Positions 41,522 through 51,292 of a stretch of 64,000 bases of DNA are shown piece by piece. The stretch lies in assembly GCF_003002955.1 (NCBI RefSeq), contig NZ_PVTJ01000002.1:558001-622000 (forward strand), in the 5' to 3' direction. This DNA is from Glycomyces artemisiae (GTDB lineage Bacteria; Actinomycetota; Actinomycetes; Mycobacteriales; Micromonosporaceae). The position numbers and the translations under genes were made by a program. The first letter of the stretch is position 1, and every line of letters begins with the position of its first letter. Below the pieces are notes generated by a model that was given only the letters and a program-made list of their open reading frames with translations, was not told the origin of the DNA and searched no databases.

Positions 41522-44500
41522 ATGGATGCTGATATCCGGAAGGACAGTGCATTGGAACGACGTGCGACGGGGCATGTCCCTCACCGAAAGCGCCTGCGGC
41601 TCATGGCGATGGGCGCCGCCCTCGCCACCGGCCTCGGCATGGTCGCGCTGCCCGCCCAGGCGCAGGCGGCGGAGTCCCAGGCGGCGCAGTACGGCGACCT
41701 CCTCACCGACCACGTGGTGGCGATCAACGAGACGGTGTCCGACGCCGGGTTCGTCCACCCCGGCGTGGGCCTGACCGCCGACGACCTGCGCAACGCCCAG
41801 GAGATGGCCCGCGCGGGCCAGGAGCCCTGGGCCTCCTACTTCGCCGCGATGACCGACACGGGCTTCGCCTCCACCACGTACCGGGCGTCGAACTCCAAGT
41901 CCGCCGCCGAGCCGGACGTACCGCTCGACCCCACCTTCACCCAGGTGGGCATGCGCAACCGCGAGACCAACGACTCCTTCGGCGCCCTCACTCAAGCGCT
42001 CATGTGGACGATCACCGGCGACGAGGTTTACCGCCGCAACGCGATCCAGGCGCTGCGCACCTGGGCGAACATGGACCCCACGAAGTACACGTACTTCGCC
42101 GACGCGCACATCCACACCGGTCACCCGCTGTACCAGTTCCTCATGGCCGCCGAGATCATCCGGGCCACCGACCCGGTGGACGACGACACGCCCGGCGAGT
42201 ACGGCGGCTACGACGTGGTCTGGTCCGATGAGGACGACGCCGACCTGCTCGGGAACTTCGCGAACCCCGTGGTGGAGACGTTCCTGTTCTCCAACGAGCG
42301 CTGGATGAACCAGCACAACTTCGGTCTGTTCGGGCGCATCGCGACCGCGATCTACGCCGACGACGCCGAGGGCTACGCCACGGGCGTCGAGTGGTTCACC
42401 GTCAACTCCGGCGACACCGCGTACGACAACGGCGCGCTCGCGCCGCTGCTGCCGCTCATCGACGCCGACGACCCGATCAACCCCTACGGCACCGACTTCG
42501 TGCAGATGCGCGAGATGGGCCGCGACCAGGCCCACGGCGAGTGCAACATCGACAACTTCACCGGCCTCGCCCGGATGCTCGAAGTCCAAGGGACCAAGGT
42601 CGATCCGGCAGCCGGGACCGTCTCCACCGCCTCCGATGCGGTGTCCGCGTACGACTTCCTCGACCGGCGGCTCCTCGACGGCGCCGACGCGTTCTACGGC
42701 TTCATGATGGGCGCGCCCACGCCGTGGGTCGACGAGACCGGCCAGGGCGTCACCATCGCCCAGGCGTACCGCGGCCGCCTGTTCAACCCCGTCAACGAGC
42801 TCTACTACGAGTACGCGCTCGAACGCGGCGTCGACGTCGCCGCCGAGGCCCCCTACCTCGCCGAGCTCTCCGACCGCATGACCGGCCCGTACTACTGGTA
42901 CGGCACCGGCGTCGCGAACTTCTGGGCCCCCGGCGACAAGAACCCCGAGTACTGGGTGGCCTTCCCCGAGTCCCTCGCCGGGACCGAGCCGGCGCCGCTC
43001 CCCGAGACCCCGGCGCTGTCGTTCGCCGACGCCGGGATGGTCCTCGACGAGGGCACCGAGCTGGTCACCGAGGACGGCGCGACCTTCGCGCGCGCTTCGC
43101 TGTCCGAGGACGGGACGACCAGCGTCGTCGGGCGCATGATGTACGGCGCGAACGCCCGCATCGGACTGAAGTTCCGCAGCGACGGCCCCGCCGACCTGGA
43201 GGTCCTCTACAAGGAGGAGGCCACCGGGGTCAACCCCGACGAGCAGCCGACGCGAACCCTTGCGTCGCTTGAACTCCCGGACACCGGCGGCGAGTGGCGG
43301 TACGTCACGTATCCCGCGGGCGGCCAGAACGTCAACTTCTACCGCCTCACCGGCGCCGACGGCACCACGGTCGACCTCGACTCGGTGATCCTCTCGGGTG
43401 CCGCCGACCTCACCGCGCCCGCGTTCAACTCCACTGAGGACGCCTATTTCCTGACGGCGCTCGACGAGTCGCAGATCGACCTGTCCGCCGCCGACACCGA
43501 AGGGACCGTGGCCTACTCGGTCGACGGCCTGCCGCGCGGCGCCGAGTTCGACACCGCCACCGGCATCCTCACCTGGGAGCCCGCCAAGCGCGAGACCCGC
43601 CGCTACGAGGTCCAGGTCGTGGCCGACGACGGCGAGTCCGTCGCCGCCCGCACCGTCGATCTCATCGTGTCCCCCAACCGGACCCAGACCGTCGAGGCCG
43701 CCGTCAGGAACGGCACCGACCGGCGCACGACCTACACGACGGTGACGTACGAGCCGTTCGAGGCCGCCCGCGACGCCGCGAAGGACGCCGCCCGCAGCGG
43801 CACCGAGGCGGAGTTCGACGAGGCGCTCGCCGCCCTCGTCGACGCGATCGGCGCCCTCGCGCCGCTCAACCCGCAGCTCGCCGACGACACGCTCGACTAC
43901 GCGGACACGGCGGTGCCCGTCGGCCTCAGCGCGGGCGCGCTCGACGCGCTCGCCGACGCCGACAACACCTCCAGCCACGGCGACCTGCGGTCGGACTCGT
44001 TCACGCTCGACTTCGGGACGCAGTACCGGATCACGGCCGAGGCGTTCGCGTTCCAGGCCCGCGCGCTGTTCCCGAACCGCTCGCAGGGCACCAACGTGTA
44101 CGGCTCCGACGACGACATTTCCTGGGACCTCCTCACCGAGCGCCCGACCACGGAGACGAGCCGCTGGGAGACCCTCCCGGTCGCCGCCGAGCACGCCGGC
44201 GAGGCGTACCGGTACCTGAAGGTCCAGCTCGACGAGCCGGGCATCCCGACCGACCCGGCCTACCCGGGCATCTGGTCGATCGGCGAGTTCCGCATCGACG
44301 GCGAGCGCAGCGAGGTCCCCGGGGATATCACCACCGCCACCGTCGCGTCCCCGGACGCGTTGGCGGGCAGGGTGACCGCGGGCGACACCGTGAACGTCGC
44401 GTTCACCAGCTCGACCGCGATCACCGGCGTCTCGGCGTCGATCGCGGGCCAGCCGCTCACTGTGGCCTCTGAGGACGGTCTGCACTGGACGGCGACGGGC

Positions 44501-45844
44501 GTTCTCGGCGACCTCGACGGCGGGCAGCGGCTCGACCTGGCGATCGACCACACCACCGCCGACGGTGACACCGCCGCCACGATCCACGGCTCCACCGACG
44601 GGACCGCCCTGTACGGCTCCGACGAGCGGAACCTCGTGGACCTGTCCGCCGCCGAAGTCGTCACGGCCGCAGGCGAACCTGACCCGGCGAAGGCCGCCCA
44701 CGCGGCGGCGATGCTCGACGGGAACGCCGCGACGTTCAGCGACGTGCCCGTCGTCGACGGGCAGTCGACGCTGATCTGGGACTTCGGCGAGGGCGCGAGC
44801 CTCGTGCTCGACCGCGCCGACTTCCTCGCGCGGCAGGACAACAACGGCATGATCCGCATGGACGACCTCGTCCTGGAGGGCTCGAACGACCTCGACACCT
44901 GGACGCGGCTCACCGACCCCACGGTGAAGACCCTGTCCTGGCAGGGCCTCGATGCCGAAGGCGCCGAAGGCTACCGGTACCTGCGGGTGTCGAACGGCGC
45001 GCTCATCGACATCGCGGAGCTGCGCGTCTTCGGCAGCCTCGACCTCGACCTGGACACCGTCGTCGCCCGCGCCGAAGCGGTCGACCTCGACGCGCACTCG
45101 CGGGCCTCGGCGATCCTGTTCACCCGCGAACTCGACGCCGTCAAGGCCGCCGCCGAGGAGCCGGACGCCGACGGGACCGCGCTCGCGCGCCGCCTCCTCG
45201 ACGCCTGGGGCCTCCTCGAAGACCCCGCGACCGCCCAAGCGGCCGTGGTGGACGCCGACTGGGTGACCGCGAGCAGCGCGTCCTGGGACGGCACGAAGGA
45301 CGCCGCCGCCAACGGCCGGGCCCTCTTCGACGGCGACACCGCCACCTACACCGACACCACGACCGCGAGCGGCTGGGTGCGGGTCCTGCCCGGCGGCGAC
45401 ACCGCGTTCACCGTGGAGACCGTGCGGTTCCACCCGCGCTCGACCCACGTGTCGCGGGCGGTCGGCGTCCAGTTCCAGGGCTCGAACGACGGCGGCGCCA
45501 CCTGGACGACCTTCGCCACCGTCACCGCCGCGAACGGCAGCTGGAACACGATCGAGCTCCCCGAGGCCGCCGAGTACGGGGCGCTGCGCGTGAACGCTCC
45601 GTCCGGGAACACCAACCTCGCCGAGGTCGAGTTCCTCACCACCGTCGCCGACCGCACCGGCCTCCAGCTGCTCCTCGACGAGACCGCGGACCTCGCCGAA
45701 GCCGACTGGACGCCCGCGACCTGGGACGCCCTGACCGCGGCCCGCGACGCGGCCGCCGCGATCGGCGCCGACGCCGCCCAAGCGGACGTCGACGCCGCGG
45801 CCGACGCCCTCGCCGCCGCGGCCGACGGCCTTGAACAGGCATAA
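41522..45844 (+). CDS. secreted multidomain alginate-lyase-like polysaccharide lyase
   Basis: The product has 1440 residues from ATG 41522; an internal ATG at 41603 would give a shorter signal. A signal peptide with basic HRKRLRLM and a cleavage site near AQA-A (about residue 49) exports it. Residues about 90-480 form an alginate_lyase-type (alpha/alpha) domain with WMNQHNFGLF near 262 and DQAHGECNIDNFTGLARM near 336 as likely catalytic blocks. There follow a carbohydrate-binding-like region (500-620), a putative Ig-like He_PIG domain (about 640-715), discoidin-like (F5/8-C) modules (about 800-920, 1020-1160, 1250-1370), and FIVAR-type helices at the C-terminus. It should cleave uronic-acid polymers outside the cell. 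Confidence 0.85.
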   Translation: MDADIRKDSALERRATGHVPHRKRLRLMAMGAALATGLGMVALPAQAQAAESQAAQYGDLLTDHVVAINETVSDAGFVHPGVGLTADDLRNAQEMARAGQEPWASYFAAMTDTGFASTTYRASNSKSAAEPDVPLDPTFTQVGMRNRETNDSFGALTQALMWTITGDEVYRRNAIQALRTWANMDPTKYTYFADAHIHTGHPLYQFLMAAEIIRATDPVDDDTPGEYGGYDVVWSDEDDADLLGNFANPVVETFLFSNERWMNQHNFGLFGRIATAIYADDAEGYATGVEWFTVNSGDTAYDNGALAPLLPLIDADDPINPYGTDFVQMREMGRDQAHGECNIDNFTGLARMLEVQGTKVDPAAGTVSTASDAVSAYDFLDRRLLDGADAFYGFMMGAPTPWVDETGQGVTIAQAYRGRLFNPVNELYYEYALERGVDVAAEAPYLAELSDRMTGPYYWYGTGVANFWAPGDKNPEYWVAFPESLAGTEPAPLPETPALSFADAGMVLDEGTELVTEDGATFARASLSEDGTTSVVGRMMYGANARIGLKFRSDGPADLEVLYKEEATGVNPDEQPTRTLASLELPDTGGEWRYVTYPAGGQNVNFYRLTGADGTTVDLDSVILSGAADLTAPAFNSTEDAYFLTALDESQIDLSAADTEGTVAYSVDGLPRGAEFDTATGILTWEPAKRETRRYEVQVVADDGESVAARTVDLIVSPNRTQTVEAAVRNGTDRRTTYTTVTYEPFEAARDAAKDAARSGTEAEFDEALAALVDAIGALAPLNPQLADDTLDYADTAVPVGLSAGALDALADADNTSSHGDLRSDSFTLDFGTQYRITAEAFAFQARALFPNRSQGTNVYGSDDDISWDLLTERPTTETSRWETLPVAAEHAGEAYRYLKVQLDEPGIPTDPAYPGIWSIGEFRIDGERSEVPGDITTATVASPDALAGRVTAGDTVNVAFTSSTAITGVSASIAGQPLTVASEDGLHWTATGVLGDLDGGQRLDLAIDHTTADGDTAATIHGSTDGTALYGSDERNLVDLSAAEVVTAAGEPDPAKAAHAAAMLDGNAATFSDVPVVDGQSTLIWDFGEGASLVLDRADFLARQDNNGMIRMDDLVLEGSNDLDTWTRLTDPTVKTLSWQGLDAEGAEGYRYLRVSNGALIDIAELRVFGSLDLDLDTVVARAEAVDLDAHSRASAILFTRELDAVKAAAEEPDADGTALARRLLDAWGLLEDPATAQAAVVDADWVTASSASWDGTKDAAANGRALFDGDTATYTDTTTASGWVRVLPGGDTAFTVETVRFHPRSTHVSRAVGVQFQGSNDGGATWTTFATVTAANGSWNTIELPEAAEYGALRVNAPSGNTNLAEVEFLTTVADRTGLQLLLDETADLAEADWTPATWDALTAARDAAAAIGADAAQADVDAAADALAAAADGLEQA

Positions 45845-45862
45845 CGCCGCCCGATGAGGAGA

Positions 45863-45889
45863 GCCCCGGCCGCTGACAGCGGCCGGGGC
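45863..45889 (+). terminator. hairpin terminator of the lyase gene
   Basis: GCCCCGGCCGCTG (45863-45875) pairs with CAGCGGCCGGGGC (45877-45889), a near-perfect palindrome. Confidence 0.8.
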
Positions 45890-45905
45890 CCTCCCGTTCT
45901 CCGCG

Positions 45906-45949
45906 CTCAGCGGCATGTCAGCGCCCTGTCAGCGGCCCCGCCGATAGTT
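45906..45949 (+). promoter_or_regulatory. second promoter with three 11-bp-spaced repeats
   Basis: CTCAG (45906), GTCAG (45917) and GTCAG (45928) are 11 bp apart, with GATAGT at 45943-45948 after the same 10-bp gap as at 32438-32480. Conservation of spacing in two unlinked promoters marks it as functional. Confidence 0.65.
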
Positions 45950-46043
45950 GCGGACATGAGCGGATCGCGACCGATACCGACCACGGTCGGCTTATCGTCG
46001 AGACCACCGCCCGAAACCGAACACCGCAACCAGGAGCACCGCC

Positions 46044-46451
46044 ATGACCGTCGAACTGACCGCCCACGACAAGACCACCATCCGCACCGCCGCCTACGGC
46101 GCCGTCACCCTCATGTCCTACGCGGGCATCGCGGGCTCGGCCCACAAGGTCGCCACCGACGGCACGCTGGCGCTCACGGCCGCCACCGGCGCGGTCGGCC
46201 ACGTCCTCGCCGAGAAGAAGCGCGACTTCAAACTCCAGGCGAAGTCCTCCGCCGCCCTCGCCGACCAGGTCCTGCCCGCCCTGACCGATTCGGTGAAGCT
46301 CCTCGAAGCCCAGGACCCCGCCGAGGCCGAGAACTTCCGCCGCACCATCACTGTCGCCATCGCCGCCGCCAACCGCGCCCACCGCGGCGAACCCAGCCCC
46401 ACCATGGCCGACATGACCCGCAAGATCACCGAAGCCCTCGACGCCGCGTGA
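46044..46451 (+). CDS. paralogous small protein of unknown function (copy 2)
   Basis: ATG at 46044 follows AGGAG. The 135-residue product is homologous over its full length to the one at 32532, differing mainly by an insertion of charged residues (EKKRDFKLQ) near residue 58. Identical blocks include IAGSAHKVATDG-type and LLEAQDPAEAENFRRT. No signal peptide or enzyme motif. Retention of two copies with matching promoters suggests dosage or slight specialisation. Confidence 0.75.
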   Translation: MTVELTAHDKTTIRTAAYGAVTLMSYAGIAGSAHKVATDGTLALTAATGAVGHVLAEKKRDFKLQAKSSAALADQVLPALTDSVKLLEAQDPAEAENFRRTITVAIAAANRAHRGEPSPTMADMTRKITEALDAA

Positions 46452-46512
46452 CCGCCCCGTGCGAAGGCCCCGAACGCGTTTGCGCCGGGGCCTTCGGCGT
46501 TACCCTCACCAG

Positions 46513-46908
46513 ATGACCGGGACCCGACTCACGCTGACCTCCATCACCGTCACCGCGCCTGACCCGCGGCTCCTCGCCGACTTCTACGCGCGCCTCCTCG
46601 GCGTCCCCGTCGCCGTCAGCGAACCGCCCCGCCCCGGCGAACCCGACAGCGCCGGGTGGGCCCAGGTCCGCACCGGCGACGGCCTCACCCTCAACTTCGA
46701 GTACGAAGCGCACTGGCAGGCCCCCGTCTGGCCCGCCCAGGACGGCCGCCCCCACGCCACCCAGCACCTCGACATCCACGTCGACGACCTCGACACCGCG
46801 GTCGCCCACGCCGCCGAACAAGGCGCCCGCCTCGCCGACTTCCAACCCCAAGCAGACGTGAGAGTCCTCTTCGACCCCGCCGGCCACCCCTTCTGCCTGT
46901 TCCTCTGA
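46513..46908 (+). CDS. VOC-family (glyoxalase/bleomycin-resistance fold) protein
   Basis: The 131-residue protein has two beta-alpha-beta-beta-beta halves: LTSITVTAPDPRLLADFYARLLGVPV at the start and QHLDIHVDDLDTAVAHA near residue 80, ending VLFDPAGHPFCLFL. A His in HLDIHVDD and an early acidic residue could bind a metal. Family members isomerise, cleave or bind hydrophobic compounds; the substrate is unknown. A terminator hairpin begins 2 bp after the stop. Confidence 0.9.
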   Translation: MTGTRLTLTSITVTAPDPRLLADFYARLLGVPVAVSEPPRPGEPDSAGWAQVRTGDGLTLNFEYEAHWQAPVWPAQDGRPHATQHLDIHVDDLDTAVAHAAEQGARLADFQPQADVRVLFDPAGHPFCLFL

Positions 46909-46909
46909 G

Positions 46910-46948
46910 GCACGGGCTTTACGCCCGCGCGCGGCGCAAAGCCCGTGC
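46910..46948 (+). terminator. hairpin terminator
   Basis: GCACGGGCTTT (46910-46920) pairs with AAAGCCCGTGC (46938-46948), with further GC pairing inside. Confidence 0.85.
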
Positions 46949-47445
46949 GGCCGGTCGCCGACGGCCTTCGTCGCCTGAAGAAATCATCCTCAATGGACGG
47001 AGTGAGATCGAGCGGCGCGAGATGGCTTAGACCGGCAGAACGCTGGGTGATTGACGCCCTTTCGGGCGCAATGCCTGTGTCTGTCCTGGTCGTCGTATTT
47101 ACGACACCGGGCAGACGTACCGGGCGGATTCGGATGGCCTCTGCCGGGTGATAACCCCACGGAGACTTGAGGTTGGAGTCGTCTGCGGCCCAAGGAGTTT
47201 CAACTCGTCCGCGCGGTGATCCATCAGCTGGGATCTATGGACAGTCGGCACGGGCTCCGGGTACCTTGATCGTGAATCATGTTTTCCCCACCAATCCCCG
47301 CTCCGAGACATGAGGAACCCCACCTTCGAACGACATATTGCGACCCACACCAGAGGCTGTCTTGGGCAGGCCTCAGGTTCGTCGTGTGTGACCATAGTGT
47401 CGCTGATGTGTCGGAATGCCTTGAACCGGAAGGAGGAGCACCCCC
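46949..47445. other. 497-bp stretch without a recognised gene
   Basis: Frames in this region lack the third-position GC bias of real genes and base composition is lower in GC. No inverted-repeat ends, transposase remnant or RNA gene was recognised. The last 100 bp must hold the promoter of the STAND ATPase gene. Confidence 0.5.
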
Positions 47446-49428
47446 GTGGCAGACGAGTCGTACTTCCGCAACACCTTCCACTCTGAGATCACGAATCTCA
47501 TCCAAGCTCATGTGATCCAGATGCGAGCCCCCGAACCGCCGAAGCCGATGGAGGTGCCCTCGCCTCCGCGGCACTGGGTCGATCGCGAAAAGCACCTGGA
47601 AGAAATCCGCCGCCATCTCACCGGCGACGACACATCACCGCTCGTGGTCCACGGCCCCGCGGGTTCAGGCAAATCCGCCCTCGCCGCCCGGATCGCCACC
47701 CAGATGACTGAGTTCTACCCCGACGGCCAGATCTACATCGATCTCGACGCCGACGACATGCTGTCGGCTACCCGGTCCGCACTGCTGCGCCTCGGAATCG
47801 CGAAAGACCAGCTCTCCGACTCGTTCGGGGGCCTGCTCGCCCACTTCCGGTCGGTGACTCGGGACAAGACGGTCCTAGTCGTCGTCGACGGAGCCGACAA
47901 CGCCGCAGAGGGCTTGCATTTCCGGCCCGGCTCGGTCCTCTCCGGGCTGCTCGTGTTCGCCCTCAACGCCGCGCCCGACCCATCGGTGCGCCACATGGCC
48001 CTCGACGACCTTGGTATCGAGGACGCCGCGCGCCTGCTCCTGAAGCTGTCCGCCGACGGCGGGTCCGCCTCCCCCGAGCTCCCCTGGTCCGACCTCCTGC
48101 GCGAATACGGCACCCGCCCAAGCGCCATCCGCCGCCTGGCAGGTCTCATCCGGGCGCGAAAACTCACCGAGCGGGGCGACTACGGCGAGATCCTCACCGA
48201 CCTTCTTGAGTTCCCCACCCGCGACCTCCTCGAATCGACCTACCGTACGCTGAGCGAATCGGCGGCCTGGCTATACCGGCTCCTCAGCGTGCTCCCCAGT
48301 GCCGAGTTCGAGAACTCGATCCTCAAGATCTTCGACTCGCAAGGCACGTCGAGCGCGAGCGCTTTCCAGGAACTCGTCAACGCGCAGCTCGTGACCACGT
48401 CCAGGCCGGGTTGGTATCTGGTGGAGCCCTCGATCAGCCGCGACGCGGCGAGGAGAGCACAGGGCACGATGCTCCCGGTCGAGCTGGTGTCGGCGATGCG
48501 CTCCAGTCTCAGGTGGTACCTCAAACGAGCGCAGTTGGCGGACCGGGCGGTCATGGGCGACCGCCTACGCCGGGCGCCCGTCCCAGAGGATGTCGAGTGC
48601 CCTGGGTTCGACGACGCCGCCGAGGCCCTGACATGGCTCCAGTCCAACCACACCTCGCTCGCGGCGGCCGTCGGCATGGCGGCATTCCACGGTTGGCACG
48701 ACGAGGCATGGGGGCTCGCGGAGGCCATGTGGGCGCTCTACAACAATGTGGCGTACCCGGACGAGGCCCGACGGTGCTATCAGACCGCCGTCGAATCGAC
48801 CAAGAAGCCGGTGGACCGCGCCAGGATGCTGCTCTTCCTCGGACGTGTGCAGCTCGATCTCGCCGAGTACGCGAGCGCTGAGGATTCGCTCCACTCCGCC
48901 CGGAACATCGCGCTGGCCGTGGGCGACCGCGAACTGGAGGGTTCGGCGGTGGAACTTCTCGGCAGGGCAAAACACTGGCAGGGTCATTACGACGAGGCGA
49001 TCGCACTCTACGAGCAGGCGCTGTTCAATGCCCTGGAGGGAGGGCGAAGCCGCGCCGAGGGCATCCAGTTGATGTACCTCGGGAGGGCCCACCGTGACGC
49101 GGGGAGACCGGAGCGCGCAGTTGAGTACCTCGCCCAGGCCTTGGACGTGTTCGTGCGGATCGAAGACGGGCGGCACGTGCTGCTCGTCGAAACGGATCTC
49201 GCGGTGCTCAAGGCGGGGCTCGGGGTGCCTGGTGCCGAAGACGAAGCGGACGAGGCGATCATGTGGCTGCGCCGGGCGGGCCTGGCCCGGCACGAAGCCG
49301 AAGCCCAGGAGCGGCTAGCCGAGGGTTTCCACGGAGAGGATCGTCGGCGCCGGCTCGAAGCCGCGCTCGAAGTCTACGAACGCATCAGCACGGCAGAGGC
49401 GCGCCGCGTTCGCCGGTTGCTCGGCTAG
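47446..49428 (+). CDS. STAND-type ATPase with tetratricopeptide repeats
   Basis: GTG at 47446 follows GGAGGAG. The product has 660 residues. After a short N-terminal segment (FHSEITNLIQAHVIQ) resembling the brief leader of actinobacterial NB-ARC regulators comes an NTPase domain, with Walker A HGPAGSGKSAL near residue 70 and Walker B VLVVVDGAD near 145. A winged-helix-like section follows (about 270-350), and from about residue 430 at least five TPR-type helical pairs. Such STAND proteins are ligand-triggered switches in signalling and in antiphage defence. No effector domain is fused, so a defence role is speculative. Its last 114 bp overlap the convergent gene. Confidence 0.85.
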   Translation: MADESYFRNTFHSEITNLIQAHVIQMRAPEPPKPMEVPSPPRHWVDREKHLEEIRRHLTGDDTSPLVVHGPAGSGKSALAARIATQMTEFYPDGQIYIDLDADDMLSATRSALLRLGIAKDQLSDSFGGLLAHFRSVTRDKTVLVVVDGADNAAEGLHFRPGSVLSGLLVFALNAAPDPSVRHMALDDLGIEDAARLLLKLSADGGSASPELPWSDLLREYGTRPSAIRRLAGLIRARKLTERGDYGEILTDLLEFPTRDLLESTYRTLSESAAWLYRLLSVLPSAEFENSILKIFDSQGTSSASAFQELVNAQLVTTSRPGWYLVEPSISRDAARRAQGTMLPVELVSAMRSSLRWYLKRAQLADRAVMGDRLRRAPVPEDVECPGFDDAAEALTWLQSNHTSLAAAVGMAAFHGWHDEAWGLAEAMWALYNNVAYPDEARRCYQTAVESTKKPVDRARMLLFLGRVQLDLAEYASAEDSLHSARNIALAVGDRELEGSAVELLGRAKHWQGHYDEAIALYEQALFNALEGGRSRAEGIQLMYLGRAHRDAGRPERAVEYLAQALDVFVRIEDGRHVLLVETDLAVLKAGLGVPGAEDEADEAIMWLRRAGLARHEAEAQERLAEGFHGEDRRRRLEAALEVYERISTAEARRVRRLLG

Positions 49429-50958
49429 CCAACTCGCGAGCGCAGATGCGATGATATCGGCGTTCCCACCCGGCTGAACCCGGATCAGCAGCCGCTGGCG
49501 AGTGAGCATCAGCAGCTCGCCCTCGCAGGTGCGGGCGCTGGCCAGATCCCAGTGGGGCCAGTCTTCATGCAGACCCACGAGCTCCTCGATCGCTTCGTCC
49601 CGGGGCAGCGGGTCGCTATGGTGCAGCAGTACGTTCGCACGGGTGCGAATGCGGTTGTCGTCGCAGTCCTCATGGCGCACGACCAGCAGGCCTTCGACGT
49701 CCTTGTGCGACTGGACCGGCCGTCGGGTGACCTGTGCGAACCCCCGCCCGAACTCGACCTTGACATCCCACGCCCACGTGGGGGCGCAGCGGTAGTGGAG
49801 CTCAGGCACCGGGAGCGTCGTCGGTCCCGGGAACTCTGGTGGCTGGATGCCGAGCAACTCGTACACCTTCGCGTGGATGATGCCGCTGGGGCTGCGGTCG
49901 TTCGCAAGGATGTCCCCGAAATCGAATCCCTGCCCTCGCGCGATCGCCTCGTGGAACTGCGGCGCGAAGGGCTTGTCCAGGTTGAGCCAGGAGGTCGCCC
50001 GGCCGAACCCGGCTAGTGCGCCGTCCGGCGGCATCTGATCATATCCGAACGCGGACAGCAGGACCGCCCTGCGGATGGCGGCCGCGTACTGCGTTACCGA
50101 GCCGCTGTCACCTACCACCAGGTCGGCTGCGATGATGGTTGCAGCCCAACCCTCCTCGATCGGCGGCATCAGAAGTCCGTTCCCCAGCCAGCGCCCAAGC
50201 TCTGCGGCGACCGAAGGGCCGGCGCCGTGCTCGATGTTCGGGTGCGGGATCACCGCGACCTTGAACTCGTCCATCGGCAGTGCATTGAGGAACATTGTCG
50301 CCAGGTTCATCCTGCCTTCCCCGGCGAGGGAGAGATCGCCCCACGTGGACGAGACGACGACAAGCCGCTCGTCGGTCTTGACGCCGAGCTTGCGGCGGTA
50401 TTCTCGCCTAAGTGCGCGGCTTTCGCAGATGCGCTCGTACCGCAGGTCGCCGACCACCTCAGCGTTCGGAACCGCCTCGGGGCACCAGCGGCGGAGGTCT
50501 CTCCAAGCGGCCCGGCCAGCGAGCGGAAGCCACCGCACGACGTTCCCGTTCCAGACGAGCTGTTCACGGGCGAGGCCGTAGGGGCCGGTGAGGTCGGTGC
50601 GCAACCGATTGTTGCCGGCACCGTGGGTGATGAACATAGCCGGGACGCCCAGCTTGATGACTTCAGGCGTCGGGCTGGCGGAGACCACAAGTTCAGGGTG
50701 GTAGCTCTTCCCGACCTCGGTCCACTGGACGACGGTGGCTCTGCCGCCCAGTTCCAGCTTCCGAAGGAACCGGTGCGCCGCGATCTCGTGCTTGGGGTCG
50801 GATCCGGGGACGACGGCGAAGTCGAAGCGCAGTCGCGGGTCGCGCTCCAACAGCGGGAGCAGGTCGAAGTAGAGCCTGATCAGCGCCTGCGGATTCTTTC
50901 CGCAGAAGAGGACGCGGCGAAAATCGCGGTAGGTCGGATCAGATGGACTGATGCTCAT
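49315..50958 (-). CDS. GT-B-like protein related to CDP-glycerol glycerophosphotransferases
   Basis: ATG at 50958 gives 547 residues. The N-terminal half has VLFCGKNPQALIRLYFDLLPLL and MFITHGAGNNR. The middle has VVVSSTWGDLS and VAVIPHPNIEHG near residue 265, then AADLVVGDSGSVTQYAA near 315. This is the layout of the CDP-glycerol glycerophosphotransferase / UDP-GlcNAc-epimerase-like GT-B fold. The C-terminal 150 residues form an extra domain I cannot name. Its 3' end overlaps the STAND ATPase gene by 114 bp in antisense, which is unusual. Confidence 0.75.
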   Translation of the reverse strand: MSISPSDPTYRDFRRVLFCGKNPQALIRLYFDLLPLLERDPRLRFDFAVVPGSDPKHEIAAHRFLRKLELGGRATVVQWTEVGKSYHPELVVSASPTPEVIKLGVPAMFITHGAGNNRLRTDLTGPYGLAREQLVWNGNVVRWLPLAGRAAWRDLRRWCPEAVPNAEVVGDLRYERICESRALRREYRRKLGVKTDERLVVVSSTWGDLSLAGEGRMNLATMFLNALPMDEFKVAVIPHPNIEHGAGPSVAAELGRWLGNGLLMPPIEEGWAATIIAADLVVGDSGSVTQYAAAIRRAVLLSAFGYDQMPPDGALAGFGRATSWLNLDKPFAPQFHEAIARGQGFDFGDILANDRSPSGIIHAKVYELLGIQPPEFPGPTTLPVPELHYRCAPTWAWDVKVEFGRGFAQVTRRPVQSHKDVEGLLVVRHEDCDDNRIRTRANVLLHHSDPLPRDEAIEELVGLHEDWPHWDLASARTCEGELLMLTRQRLLIRVQPGGNADIIASALASWLAEQPANAARLCRADAFVDFERGFEPAPTILSVETLG

Positions 50959-51292
50959 GGGGACTGGGCACCGCCGGTTCATCAGATGAGCGGGTTGCAC
51001 TGCGGCGCAGATATACCGAGACATAGCCCTGTGATCACAAGGTCTCCTCGCGAATTCAGTGCCCTTTCGACAATACCGGCGCGAGAGACTCCGGGCGACG
51101 GACACCTTGTGCGACTTCGGAACTGCCACCTGATCGGATGCATATCCGAGCTGCATCTGCAAGTATTTGAGGCATGGAATCCGAAGACCACAGAGGTCGG
51201 AGCGTTCAAGCAGCTCCTGGGTTCTGACCGTCACCATTCCCGCCTGCTCTTTTGAGGCGCGCGCATCGCACCGCCCGGGATAGCATCGGCTG
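50959..51292. promoter_or_regulatory. divergent intergenic region
   Basis: This 334-bp gap between divergent genes is GC-poorer than its surroundings and carries no coding bias. It must hold the promoters of the GT-B-like gene and of the membrane protein at 51293. No repeat or palindrome of note was seen. Confidence 0.4.

Noticed and set aside
41507..45916. A 1469-codon minus-strand frame antisense to the lyase
   Set aside because: Its codon bias is that of a shadow of the plus-strand gene, with Val/Gly/Arg-rich low-complexity sequence, and it has no domain.
46949..47445. A possible transposase or toxin-antitoxin remnant
   Set aside because: No terminal inverted repeats, no conserved motif and no coding bias were visible.
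47446..49428. Calling the STAND ATPase an antiphage Avs protein
   Set aside because: It lacks a fused nuclease or other effector, and TPR-type STAND proteins are also common in ordinary regulation.
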